A stretch of DNA of 64,000 nucleotides from Coriaria nepalensis (Eukaryota; Streptophyta; Magnoliopsida; Cucurbitales; Coriariaceae). How positions within the stretch are numbered: position 1 is the stretch's first letter; every line of letters begins with the position of its first letter. The position numbers were made by a program, and so were the translations under genes. Below, in pieces: positions 34,221 to 46,931 of the stretch. The notes beneath the pieces were generated by a model, which was not told where the DNA came from, searched no databases, and saw only the letters and a list, made by a program, of their open reading frames with translations. Where the stretch lies: positions 7,383,001 to 7,447,000 of the forward strand of contig CP114499.1 of assembly GCA_027186245.1 (NCBI GenBank), given 5' to 3'.

Positions 34221-36835
34221 ACTCTAATCATATTTTATTCCAGATGATGTGTATTTTCATTATCAGAGTCTTTGTCAAGTTTAAATTTAGACTTACAACA
34301 AAAAATACGATAAAAAGAAAAAAAAATTAAGAAAAATGATGAGGAAATGAGATAGAAGGAAAAGAAAAAGAAGAAACGACGGTCAAGAGTTGCTTGAAGC
34401 CGTCAATGAGAGATTGGGGAAGAAAAATTGACGGGTCCCACCATCTCATTGACTTGACCGGAGACAGAGGTGCGGGTACGGGATCGGTGTAGGTACGGAG
34501 TGGGTTCGTATGTATGTGCGCGTTGGCTTGTTAGTCATACGTTGGAAGGGGCTCAAGTCTCTGTCACAGTTTGGCCCAAAAAAAAAAAAAAAAAGTCTCT
34601 GTCATGGAAGCTGTCAAACTGGAGTTTGCCAGACTTATTCATCTTTCTACGAGGAAAAATCAGTAGTTTCTCTCTATCTAACAAGTATTCACAATTCTTG
34701 CCACCTCACCTGCCATAGCAGCTTCCACATCACACTAGTCTATTGTAACTATCCGTACATTTTCCCTACCTGAGTGAGAGAGAGAGAGAGGAGATGGTAA
34801 CTTGTAAATGTTTGTGAGTAACGAAGAAACTGGAGCGAACAGGAAGAAGCTTCTAGAAAAGAGAGGGAGTCGATTCAGGGGAAAATGGAAATCGCTTTCA
34901 ATTCTCAAACCGCGGTTATAATTAAACCGGATCTGCCTGCGTTCTGCTTACCTTTCAGCTTGGGCAAGTCAAATTTTGTAGCTGGGCTGGCCCATTAGTG
35001 CTAGTGAAGGCTCCAAAAGTCTCTACGTCAAACAATCAAATAAGAAAATATATGTAAGATAAATAATTAGTATTTTGGCCCACTTGAGTATGGACTTAAA
35101 CTCCCATCAATCAATTATGGACTTTTCTATTCAGTGTAAGAAAAAAAATCTCAGGCCCAACCTACCAGAAATCCCATCAATCAAATATATTGGTAAAAAA
35201 AGTGTGGGCCTACCATCGTAGAGAGAGGTAGAGGCCTCTTGGCTACAGGAATCAAATCTAGACCTAGGAAGCTGAGAGATCTTTGGGTGCAAATTTCTAC
35301 CGCACCGTAACTGAAAAATGAGACGTTTTACTCTTTTCCATAAAGTCAATACAAATTCCAATGTTGTTTCAATTGTCAAGAATTGAATTGATAATTTGGT
35401 TTAAATTATTTATTTTGTTACTTTTATTTTTTTATTTTTGTTTGACTTAAATATATCTTTAATTTTTAATTAAATAAAATTCTACATTTTTTTTCCTACC
35501 CTTTCAATTTCATCATATCACAGTCGCTCTATCTCTCCCTGTCTTCCCACCTTTGTCATTGCCACCGCTTCCTCCATATCACTGAAGTTGTTTTCGTTGC
35601 TCCACCTCTAAATTTTCCATCACGGCCACTCACGCTGCCACTTTTTGGCTCCACCTCCATCATTGTCACTATCACTCCACTTTTATCGTTGAGCTACCAT
35701 ACCTTCTACTGATAAAATAATAATTTTCACATATGTAAAATATATAAAAAAAAAAAAAAGGTAAAATATTTTTACATATGTAGAGATTTTTAATATTTTA
35801 TAATTAATTTTTTACTGAAATGAAATAAACTTTAATAAATGAAAATAAAAAATATATAAATAAAGAAATTAAAATAATAATATAACTTTAAAATTTTCCT
35901 CACTTTTTTTAGAAAATTTATAAATTATTAAGATATAAAATTCTTTAATTTTTTGTTACGTATTATAATTATAAATATTTTATATATATATTTATATTGA
36001 TATTAAAAACTAATGTCCTATCAAATATATATATATTTAATTTTTTTTTTTTTTTAAATTATCCTGTCTTATTTATTCATGATGTCAGATGTGTGGTGTT
36101 TTCTTTATTTTGGCCAAAATCAAATGTGAATGATAGATAATTCCAATTTCCAACAACTAAGTATAATCCCTCTCTTGCCTTCCCTTCACCACAATTAAGT
36201 AATTGGATTGGATTCACGTGACATGAGACATGAGTACCTCAATAACAAAAGTCAACAAAAGAGTTGCCTACCGACCTCAAAATTTTCATACCCAACCCAA
36301 AGGCCCCATCCCCATCCCCGTCGCCATCACCGTCACCGTCACCATCATTAATTAGTATCATAACGAATAGAAAATGTTCCAATTTGAAAAAGAAAAAAAA
36401 GGGCAAAAGCAAAAGCAAAAGCAAAAGCAAAAGCAATTGCAATTGCAGAAGAAAGGAAAGCTAGCAAGCTAGCAAGCTAGCAAGCAGCAAGCAGCAAGCC
36501 GGCAAGTAAAGCAAAGCCGGCTAGGCTTGATTTTTCTTTCCTCAAAGCTCTCACTCACTCTTTATTATCCTCTGCTCTGCGCTCTTCTTCTGATGATTCG
36601 CAACTTTTTGTGTTTTCTTTTTTTTTTTTTCCTTTGTGTTCACTCCATCTCCCCGACGTGACCCCCTTTTTCTTCGACTTCGTTTTCTTCAATTCCCCCC
36701 CCACCCCCCCTCTCTCTCTCTCTCTCTCTCTCGTGGCAACACTACAGTCTCAACTGGATCACACTTCTTACGTTACATAGATCTCTCCTCTTCCGCTTCC
36801 GCTTCCGCTTCCACTTCCACTTCCACTTCCACTTC
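34221..36835. other. Intergenic with several short repeats; LRK10L promoter at the right end
   Basis: Holds an A-run (34568-34584), a CCACC/CATC-rich stretch (35500-35700) resembling the arm of the 2330 element, and AT-rich DNA (35740-36060). It also holds a CCATCC/CCGTCA hexamer-like array (36305-36350), an (AGCAAA)n array (36402-36434), AGCTAGCA repeats (36460-36482) and a CT run (36710-36732). No gene was recognised. Confidence 0.45.
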
Positions 36836-36836
36836 A
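36791..36836 (+). repeat. Hexanucleotide CTTCCG/CTTCCA repeat in the receptor-kinase leader
   Basis: TTCCGC units change into TTCCAC units, eight or so copies in all, ending 67 bp before the receptor kinase start. The preceding CT run and this array make a strongly pyrimidine-rich leader. Confidence 0.75.
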
Positions 36837-36875
36837 ATGTCCTTCTTCCTCTCTCTTCCCTCTAAAAGAAAGTAG
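36837..36875 (+). promoter_or_regulatory. Putative 12-codon upstream ORF of the receptor kinase
   Basis: ATG at 36837-36839 opens a frame of 12 codons (MSFFLSLPSKRK), closed by TAG at 36873-36875, 27 nt before the main ATG at 36903. If the transcript includes it, initiation at the main start could be tuned by re-initiation. Confidence 0.4.
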
Positions 36876-36902
36876 AAACCTTCCTTCATTCTTCACTCTC
36901 AA

Positions 36903-38801
36903 ATGCCTCGATCACCACATTCTCACTCTGCAGCAACACCTCTCGCCGCCATTTCTATCATCTTCTTCCTCCTCACAACCTCCTCCGCATCAGCTCACAC
37001 CTGCTCGTCTTCTGCTTCTCCAAGATCTCCATGCCCACCATTCACCACTTCTCCTCCCTTCCCTTTCTCCTTCACACCAGGTTGCGGCCACCCTTCCTTC
37101 CACCTCAGCTGCTCGTCTTCCAACACTACTCGCCGCTCCATTCTCACCATTAACGACCTCTCTTTCTCTCTCATCGCCTTCAATACCGCCTCCTCCACTC
37201 TCCTCCTCTCCCCTCTCCTTCCCCCTGAGCAAACCTGCTCTCAATCACTCTTCACCTCCATTCCTGACCGCCCAATCAATCTCTCCAGCTCCCCCTTTCG
37301 AATCTCCGACGCTTCCTGTTCCCGCCTCTCTTTCCTCCGACCTTGCTCACCTCCAAACCTTCCTAACTGCAGCCACTGTCCTTGGCAATGTAAGCTTATA
37401 AAAAACCCGATTCATTTACTTCACGATTGCGGTTCAGAAACGAACCGGTCAATTTCAGAACAGGGCTGTCAAGGAGACGTTCTAGGGTTCTTAGATAGGA
37501 TTCTTAAAATTGGGGTTGATATCGAGTGGGACGAAGATCAAGATGCGTACTTTTCGAGCTGCAAAGATTGTGAAACGAAAAAGAATGGTGTTTGCGGATT
37601 CAATTCTTCCAGCCCTAAGAATGATTTTATCTGCTTTACTCGTTCCGGTACGAGGACTAGATTTTCACCGCCGTGGATTCATCATGAAAGCTCGAATCGA
37701 ATTGTTATTTTGTCCTCTATCTTCGCTTTTCTCTGCTTGTTGCTGATTGTTTTAGTTTCCACGACGATTTTGAGGTATAAGTGGTGGAGATCATCCGCCA
37801 TAGAAGAAGAAGATCCGACCACTCTGTTTCTCAATCGCCAACGTTCAACTAATCTCCTCCCTCCAGTCTTCACTTACGAAGAGCTTGAATCGTCCACGAA
37901 CCGGTTCGATTCGAAGCGGAAGATCGGAGACGGTGGGTTCGGCTCGGTTTACTTGGGTCAGCTCCACGACGGTAGAATCGTCGCTGTAAAGTTTCTCCAC
38001 AAGCGCCAAAACGACGCTGCTTCAACCCGCGCCTTTTCCACTAAATCCTTCTGCAACGAAATCCTAATCCTCTCCTCTATCAATCATCCGAATCTCGTCA
38101 AACTCCATGGATACTGTAGCGATCCGAGAGGTCTGATCTTAGTCTACGATTACGTCGCAAATGGTAACCTAGCGGATCATCTTCACGGCCCGAAAAGCCT
38201 GTATCGAAAGGGGATCTTGACTTGGCCCGTAAGAATCGATATGGCTTTACAAACAGCCATGGCGATGGAGTATCTTCACTTGTCAGTCTCGCCGCCGATC
38301 GTTCACAGAGATATCACGTCGGCGAATATTTTCGTCGAGAAAGATATGAGGATTAAAGTCGGCGATTTTGGACTTTCCAGGTTGCTGATTTTTCCCGACA
38401 ACAATACGTCGTCTTCGTCCGGATATGTTTGGACCGGGCCGCAAGGTACGCCCGGGTATTTGGACCCGGATTATCACCGGTCGTTCCGGTTGACGGAAAA
38501 GAGTGACGTATACAGTTTTGGGGTAGTTTTGTTGGAGTTGATTTCTGGGCTTAGAGCGATGGATCAGAGTAGGGATAAGAGAGAGATGGCTCTGGCTGAT
38601 CTAGTTGTTTCGAAGATCCAAACGGGTCAGCTCCATATGGTCGTGGATTCGGATCTGACGGCTGATAAGGATGTGATGGACGGCGTTTCGGCGGCGGCGG
38701 AGCTGGCCTTCCGGTGCGTAGCGGCGGATAAGGACGATCGCCCGGATGCGAAAGAGGTGGTGGAGGAGTTGAGGCGGATCCGAAGCTGTGCACGTGGGTG
38801 A
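36903..38801 (+). CDS. LRK10L-type (LEAF RUST 10-like) receptor protein kinase
   Basis: Intronless 632-aa protein. The signal peptide is about residues 1-31 (LAAISIIFFLLTTSSASA). A cysteine-rich GUB_WAK/WAK-association ectodomain follows (CPPF, FTPGCGHPSFHLSC, later C.W.C and SCKDCETKKNGVCGF). A transmembrane helix spans about 266-290 (IVILSSIFAFLCLLLIVLVS), then an RYKWW stop-transfer. The kinase domain is about 330-625, with GDGGFGSVYLG, VAVKFLHK, the catalytic loop VHRDITSANIF, GDFGLSR, and APE-equivalent GTPGYLDPDY. All catalytic residues are present, so it should be active. The family resembles At1g25390/LRK10L. A wall- or pathogen-signal receptor role is family inference. The start is the first in-frame ATG followed by a good signal peptide. 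Confidence 0.93.
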   Translation: MPRSPHSHSAATPLAAISIIFFLLTTSSASAHTCSSSASPRSPCPPFTTSPPFPFSFTPGCGHPSFHLSCSSSNTTRRSILTINDLSFSLIAFNTASSTLLLSPLLPPEQTCSQSLFTSIPDRPINLSSSPFRISDASCSRLSFLRPCSPPNLPNCSHCPWQCKLIKNPIHLLHDCGSETNRSISEQGCQGDVLGFLDRILKIGVDIEWDEDQDAYFSSCKDCETKKNGVCGFNSSSPKNDFICFTRSGTRTRFSPPWIHHESSNRIVILSSIFAFLCLLLIVLVSTTILRYKWWRSSAIEEEDPTTLFLNRQRSTNLLPPVFTYEELESSTNRFDSKRKIGDGGFGSVYLGQLHDGRIVAVKFLHKRQNDAASTRAFSTKSFCNEILILSSINHPNLVKLHGYCSDPRGLILVYDYVANGNLADHLHGPKSLYRKGILTWPVRIDMALQTAMAMEYLHLSVSPPIVHRDITSANIFVEKDMRIKVGDFGLSRLLIFPDNNTSSSSGYVWTGPQGTPGYLDPDYHRSFRLTEKSDVYSFGVVLLELISGLRAMDQSRDKREMALADLVVSKIQTGQLHMVVDSDLTADKDVMDGVSAAAELAFRCVAADKDDRPDAKEVVEELRRIRSCARG

Positions 38802-39324
38802 TGACGTGGTGGAGCCATTGCTATTATTTTAATTCGATTTAGGTGGGACCCAGGTGCACATGTGGGAGGTGGAGGGAACGGGAGTGATTATTTTGACTTA
38901 TCAGTAAAACATCATCGCGTCAGAAGTCCAGGAGTGAAAGGACAGGACATGTTTTTGGATGTATATGGGAAGATTTCTTTCCTAGTGGGCGAAAAATGAT
39001 AATAAATAATAATATATATATTTATTGTTTTTATAAATTGTTACCCAAGTTGTCACATTAAATTTGTGGGCCAGCTGATTTGGGAAAGTGGTCATAGTCG
39101 TATGTTTTTTAATGTTAAATATTTAAATTGGGATATACACAATAAAATGGGTAAGGACACATGCGAAGCACGTGACATTAGCTGATACTCTTTTATCGGT
39201 AAATTTTTTTGTAGTGAAAAATTACTTGATTGGGTGAAATTATTTCTTTATTCTTTGTTAACTTCAACACTCTCGATCATATGAAAATTCGGACAAAATG
39301 TAAGGCATAGTAAATATCATATTA
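38802..39324. other. Convergent intergenic, receptor kinase / TPR gene
   Basis: Trailers of the two convergent genes. AT-rich sequence, nothing else recognised. Confidence 0.4.
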
Positions 39325-42140
39325 TTATATGAAATATGCATTCTCTAAGACACGGGCCTTTTCACCGGCAACCATTGCTTCCGGTCTTCCTGTTAGCCTG
39401 TACCCTCTCTCCTGCATCAACCAAATGCAAATTATAACAAGAAAAATTAAAAATTAAATACAAAAATAAAATTTGACATTTTTTTGGGGCTTATACCAGT
39501 AAGCGCCATAAGAAAGGAACTCCATCCCTCTTCTCGATTTGCTTCTCGATTTGTTCAATTGCTACAAAGTTCAACCCATCATAGTCTTAATATCACAGTT
39601 ACTGAAAAGGAAAAAAGAAGAATAAGAAACATGAATTCTTACCTCTTGGAGCTTGTCCAACATTCAGCAAAACTGTGTACCAAACTTCATTGAACACATC
39701 AAGCTGTTCGTCCGATGCGCCGATCATCTACCATTGTTTGTTTGTTTTCTTCTCCGAGTAAATATCATATTTAAGATTTTTCAAGAACATAAAGATTCGT
39801 CCCTAGAAGTATACCTTACAGTTATTGGCATCAAAATCTGGACCAAGCAACTTTAGTGTTTGTTCATCATTACCTTTTCCATACTCGAAAAGTGCTTCTG
39901 CAAGCTGAGAGTAAACACGAATGAATGAGGCCTGAAAATATCTCATATGGAAGAGAAGACACAAGTTTTGAACACAAACCAACATTCCTCTCTGCATTAG
40001 TTCTTGTTTCTTCCTGTTCATCTTTGACATTCTACATCAAAACAGATCAGGATGGTAGAAAAATAGTTGTCAAAGGACACAGGAACAAAACTGGGTGCAG
40101 AGATAAGATTCTTCAAACCTTGATTTCAAGCTTTCGAGTAAATCTTCGCCTTTAGACAAATGTCCGGCATAAGCTAAGGCCCATAATATCAGCAAATCAA
40201 AATGCCACTCGAGATGCCAGTTTACCTGAAACTCATAGGTGCTTTAATTTATAGTAGGTAGATTCTTATTATAGTAAGAAGTAAAATCTTTTAGCAAAAA
40301 TATCACGAGTAAAGAAACCACAAAATCTTTAGATGCTAACCTGATTTGTCACAAAATTGGCTAAGGTCTTCATGCGATCTCCAAATACAGTTATCTTGCC
40401 CCTTACATATACCCGCAACAACAACCCGAGTGCATTCAAGTACACCTAAGGCACTTAAATTCAGGGACCAAGAACATAGAATAAAATATATACATAAATG
40501 AATAATGAGCTACCTCCGGCCCCGCAGCATCAGGTTTTTCTAACTCCTTCCAGATGCAATTATCATATAGCTCTAAGATTTTTTGAATGGGAGCATTAGC
40601 TTCCAAGTAACATAGAGCTACATGCCACCAATTGTGTGTTATCCTGAAAAACAGTAAGATATATCAACCCAAGAGATTAAAAGTAGTATTAGTTAAGTCA
40701 CGATTAAATGAGTAGAAAAAGCATTATACATAAATGATGAACAAGTAGTCCATGAAGACGAGCATGATTCCATAAACTCTACTGCTTCTTTGAAATGACA
40801 CTCGTATTGAAGAACATGGCACAACTGCAGGAGTACAAACATTACTACTAATCATAAGAGAGTATATATAGGGTAGTTATGAGTGATAACTCACAGCATG
40901 TTGGGCCCAGCAGTCCTGCTTGTTTATATCAAATCCCTTCTTCGCAGCTTTTTCCGCATCTTCCATTCGGCCAAGCTCCAGTAAAGGAAAAGCAAGCATG
41001 CCGCAAATGTAATTTTCATCTTCATTGTGGGGTAAAACCTGTTAAATTGAAGAAGAAAAAACCCCACTCATAGGGAAAACTAAAACGCTTTTTTATACTG
41101 AATATGGACAATTCCATTGAGAAAACAGAAGCCATAACTTTAGTACATTTTCTAGTTAGAAAGGGGCCTGTTGAACGAAAGACAAAATTTAAGACATTTT
41201 CTGTATAGAAAGGAACCTGTTGAACAAGCCCGAGTGACAAATCAGCTCTTCCCATATAGAAGCATAACACTTGAGCCCTCTTCAGAGATGCTAGATCTTT
41301 TGGGAATTCTTTTAGAAGCTGCAAATACATTGACAAGACGAAGCTTTTTTGTATCGTTAAACATATCAAATAAAGAAGCGGTCAATATAATGCTTCAAAT
41401 ACAGAACTTCGTATTAAAAGAGGAAATCACGCAACTCAACATCTTGTTTTTTCAGTGCAAGGCAATTTCCAAATATATACCCACAAAACAGAACAAGACA
41501 AGAACAAGAACAAAAGCAGCTTGCTAAGATTATACTCAATAATAGAACTTCGACATCATGGCAATAAGAAGAAAGTTATAAGTGATCTAAATACTCTCTC
41601 CTTACCTTAGCATGTAATTCAAGAGTAATTTCATCATCTCTATTCTCCGAAATCAAATAACTAACAGCATCGAAAACTGCCTTTTCATATCGGGTAGCTC
41701 GATCCTGTATACCCCAATTATTATTTTGATGCTGGTTTTTATCATACACAAGTAAATAACATAAACAAAAAGTACTAGAAAGCATACTAGACAAGACTTG
41801 GCAGCTTGGAGATGATGAGGAGCTTTAGATGGATCATGGGAGGAAAGGAAATGGGCAGCCAAAATGTTCGCAAGCACACAGCTTTTATCATGGACCGCTG
41901 CTTTCAAAATCACCGACCTCTTTCTTCCATAACTAAGCACCTTCGATTACATTGAAAATAATAATAACAATAATAATAACCCAAACCCATTTCATATATT
42001 TGGAATAGAAAGATACCCAGATTGTTAAACTAAGAGAGAAGAGGAACCTGATGATAAAAATCGTTGATTGAAGAAACACAAGCGTCTGAAGAAGTTCTAA
42101 TTCCATAGCCCCACTTGTCAACTTTCACTTCCTGATCCAT
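39325..42140 (-). CDS. TTC38-like tetratricopeptide repeat protein
   Basis: Fourteen exons, complement of 42048-42140, 41788-41940, 41606-41704, 41217-41318, 40895-41038, 40730-40824, 40514-40643, 40341-40445, 40119-40225, 39980-40031, 39815-39904, 39643-39727, 39497-39561, 39325-39411. All are GT/AG and phases close to give 468 aa. TPR-like helices include VILKAAVHDKSCVLANILAA, FPKDLASLKRAQVLCFYMGR, AFPLLELGRMEDAEKAAKKG, HVLQYECHFKEAVEFME and NWHLEWHFDLLILWALAYA. It ends RVLENAYFI. This matches the single-chain TPR proteins At1g27110/At1g27150 (human TTC38 family) as I recall them. Molecular role is not established. Adjacent GSTU on the same strand repeats the Arabidopsis neighbourhood. Confidence 0.9.
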
Positions 42141-43248
42141 TTTCTCACTGATCTTCTCTTTTTCTTTGAATCAGCGTCCTTTGTAATAATAAGAAAGTGA
42201 GAAGAAACCCCAGACAGAAGAAGGACAGAACAAATTATTTCTTCGTCGAAATCGTATTGAGGAGTCCAAAGAAGAAGAAAAAGAAATATATTTTTTTTTA
42301 TTCGTTGATCCCTCTCAACTTGCCTCTATCGCTAAGAAGGTTTCTATCTTCTAGTTGGATTGGCATAAAAAGGACTCGTTATCAAATTTGTTACGCTCGC
42401 GATTCGGTGCTGTAGAAAAGAGCATCAAATAACAGCTGCTTCATTTTTGCTTGCTCATGAGGATAAAAGTAGGAATGTAAGTTAGGTATAATCGTTTGCA
42501 GAGAAGATTTTAACTTCGGATTAATTTTAAGATAAAATATATTTCTTTATCATATATCGTCGCGTGACTCACGACATTTTTTTAGTAAGATCTTGAGTAG
42601 CCACAGAGCTAGTCAAAGGGGCAAAGCAGCAAATGGATAGTATAGATCAGATTAACTTATCAATCAATCTTATATCAACTATACACAAATAATTTATAAA
42701 TTTCCGTACATTTATACTTATTATCAAAATTCTGATTATATAAATATATTTTTAATTAGCGGTAATATAAATCATTATTTTAACCCTATTGAATACAGAA
42801 ATAAATATAAAATCAAAATTTCAATTAATTTTATTATTAAATATTAATAATATATATATATATATTCTTTTTTTGATAAGTTAAAATAAGTTATTAAAGA
42901 AAATATATTTAAGAATTTTAAATACCATAGATATAAATCTAAAAAAATATATAAATTCATTTCAATTCCATGTAATAATATAGAATATAGAACTGATAAA
43001 TCTACCACTAGATCAAGATGCTCCCAAAAAATATTTATCGATAAACTAACTGTAGGATTGGAGTGGAAGAAAATAAGTAAGAAACGACAAAGGTAGAAGC
43101 ACCACACAATTTTTATTCATGGCCTAACGACAGAGGACCACATTTTCTAGCTAAAGAAGGCGTCGTCATCAAACTGGCCGCAAAGCTTAAAGCTAGTAGT
43201 ACCATTTTCTGATAAAAAAACTAGAAAAAAGCACAATTTTTTCTTATT
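42141..43248. other. TPR-gene upstream region and GST trailer
   Basis: AT-rich with a TA run (42849-42864) and no frame of interest. Confidence 0.45.
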
Positions 43249-44360
<1,112 letters not shown>

Positions 44361-44426
44361 CTACGTAGATCTTATCAAAGCAGAATCGTTTACGTCTCTT
44401 CAAGAAACTGATCTAACGCATAAACG

Positions 44427-44434
44427 TATATATA
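44427..44434 (-). promoter_or_regulatory. TATA box of GST gene
   Basis: TATATATA on the minus strand lies about 75-80 bp upstream of the ATG at 44351. A GA/CT run (44451-44469) lies just further upstream. Confidence 0.5.
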
Positions 44435-44989
44435 GACGGAGAAGAGCAGAGAGAGAGAGAGAGAGAGAGGGAGCGCGTTACGTAGTAAAACCATTCTTTA
44501 CCCGTTTCGCGATTTTACATTTAAAACGACGTCCACTCACTCTAGAAGATAGCAGAAGGACCCAGACTAAGTGTGAAAATGTGTGGCCTCGAGTTGCTGT
44601 AATAGAATTATAGGTGTCATATGCTTTTTGATTTTGATTTAGAAATGAAAATTGTGTTGTTAAAAAAAGTTTAAAGAAGAAAGAGAAGAAGACGGATGAA
44701 TAAGGGAGGGACCATTCATGTCGACAGGACCATTCCATTCCATTCATTCTATGGATACGCCAGTCATTATATGATATTTTCACCGACTTCTCTGGCGGGT
44801 TTGGTTGTTCACGGCATACGGCATACGGCATTGATGGGGCCCTAATATTATATTAAATAATTTAGATAAAAAAATAAATACAGGCACCAGCTAGTACTTG
44901 ACCGGTAACATCAATAAAAACTGAGATAATGCTCGAATGGATACTTGTCTGGCTCTAAATCTGATCTCATTTTTAATCCAACTCAATGC
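44435..44989. other. GST upstream region
   Basis: Includes a TACGGCA triple repeat (44807-44830, CATACGGCATACGGCAT). No gene was recognised. Confidence 0.35.
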
Positions 44990-46931
44990 TATAGTAAATG
45001 AGTCGAGTATGAGCTTTCTTAATGATGTATTGCTGTCGGGCCCTACTCCTTGAACACACGTGGCCTTATAAATCTCACTTGTAGCCCTCATATTATTTCG
45101 AATGCAATATTGCTTTGTGAGAGAATTATAAGTAGTAGCATTAGGCATTATCCCTTTCCCCCAACAACCATCTTAAAAGCTTCTCACCATCTTCAAGCAT
45201 ACCAAGAAGACAAAAGCCGTTCATTACTACATTAAATGTTACGACAGCTGGTTCAAGCCTTTATCAAGCATATCTTGCAAGAGCTTGTGAGCCTTATCCA
45301 TTTCGCCAGTTTTACAATGGGCACATCCATTAAAGTTGTATAAGTGATAGTATTAGGAAAACAAATCCAGCTTCTTCCATCAAATTCATTGCTTGTGCAA
45401 TATTTCCTGCTTTACAGACACCATTCTTGCACTATAGCATTATAAGTACACACATTCGATTGAAGACCCTTCTTGCACATCTCATGAAGAAGCTCGTTAG
45501 ATGTGTCTAATTCTCTGATTTTGCAAAGGCCGTCTGCAGGTGCAGTGTAAGTGACAAAAGGAGGCGTAATTTTCATCCAAACCATCTGGTTGTGAATAGA
45601 AAATGCCTTTTGAATTTCACCCACCTTGCAACAACCATCAATTAGATCCGTATATGTAAACTCATCTGGATTCAACCTTCTGCTTATCATTTTTTCAAAA
45701 ACCATATCTGCTTCTATCATCTTCTCCATTTGACAAAAACCATGAATAATGACTGAATAAGTAAGTTATTCGATCAGGATCGATCTTCTTACATAACATT
45801 TCATCAAATAACCTATGAGCAGTTTGAACTTGCCCCAATTTACAAAAACCATCAATAAGAGTTGTGTAGACAACTTTATCAGAAACAATCTTTCGTGCGA
45901 TCATATCCCTTAAGACCTTCTCTGCTTCAACTACTCTACCAGTTTTACACAAAAGTAACATTATGCTGTTGTAGGTATAAGGGTTTGGCTTCAATCCTCT
46001 TAATTGCATTTCTTCTATAAGCTTCAACACATTCTCTGGTTTTCCAACATGACAGTATCCATCTATTAATGTATAACTCACAACATCGGGAATAAAACCC
46101 CTTGACTCCATCTGGGGGAGTAAATGGTGAGCTTTTATTTTTTCAACTTGACAAAGAGAATGAATAATGATGTTATAAGCATTCCAGCAGATACCCACTT
46201 CAGAATATTTACTGAAAAACTTCAAACCATCTCAATCTTTTCAGGATTTCTTGATAGACGACTAAGAAATGAATTACAAGAATCAGCAGAGATAACCAAC
46301 CCATAGTTCAAAATTCTATCAATCAAAAGATTTGCCTCACTAAGCAGTCCAACTTCAACTAGGAATTGAAAATAAATATCAAATACAAGGGGATCTGCTC
46401 CCCAATCCTTGTGAGTACAAATGAAACTGGCAGTAAAATGAGTAAATGAAAGACTAATATCCGAATTGGGTTTCTCCCAAAACTTACAGATAAGCTTGTG
46501 AGCCATTTTAAGATCCCTTGATAACACAGCAATTTGAATGATAATGAAGCGGGCTTCAAGTGATGGATCTCGGCGTACGCAAGCCCAGTTGAAGAAGCCC
46601 AATCATTCGTAACATTCATTAGAACCCGAATGAGATGGTCAGGCCGAAACCTGGATTCATAAGGTTTAAGAACGCGGTGAAAAGGCTCAGAACGACGTAA
46701 CTTTTTTGCTGTGGTAATGTGATGGACAAGTTCGGTATCTTTGATGCTTGGTTTTTTCGGAGAATAATCAGGAAAAGGTCTTGTATTAGTTGAATGCGAA
46801 GATGCAAATCTTCGACTTAACCGTGTTCTAAATGATGTGAATGACAAACAATTTGCAGTGGACTTCAAGTATAGAGAATTAGAGGAGACTCGGAAATAGT
46901 GGAATGATAAGCGAAGGAGATAAATCTTCAT
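44990..46931 (-). pseudogene. P-type PPR pseudogene
   Basis: From the start at 46931 (MKIYLLRLSFHYF, an organelle-targeting-like N-terminus) the frame runs to about 46600. It is shifted into GFFNWACVRRDPSLEARF and stops near 46222. It then resumes as P-type 35-residue repeats: VGICWNAYNIIIHSLCQVEK, VVSYTLIDGYCHVGKPENV, NPYTYNSIMLLLCKTGRVVE, VVYTTLIDGFCKLGQVQTA, DEFTYTDLIDGCCKVGEIQ. At least three frame changes and further decay follow (45412 onward to about 44990, where ATTYNSLTKQYCIRNNM is still legible). Intact members bind organelle RNA. The exact orthologue was not identified. Confidence 0.8.

Noticed and set aside
36239..36464. Asp-Gly and Pro-Ser repeat open frames on both strands
   Set aside because: Products of the hexanucleotide arrays, not conserved coding sequence.
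38551..38818. Pro-rich minus-strand frames in the receptor kinase
   Set aside because: Antisense shadows of the GC-rich kinase end.
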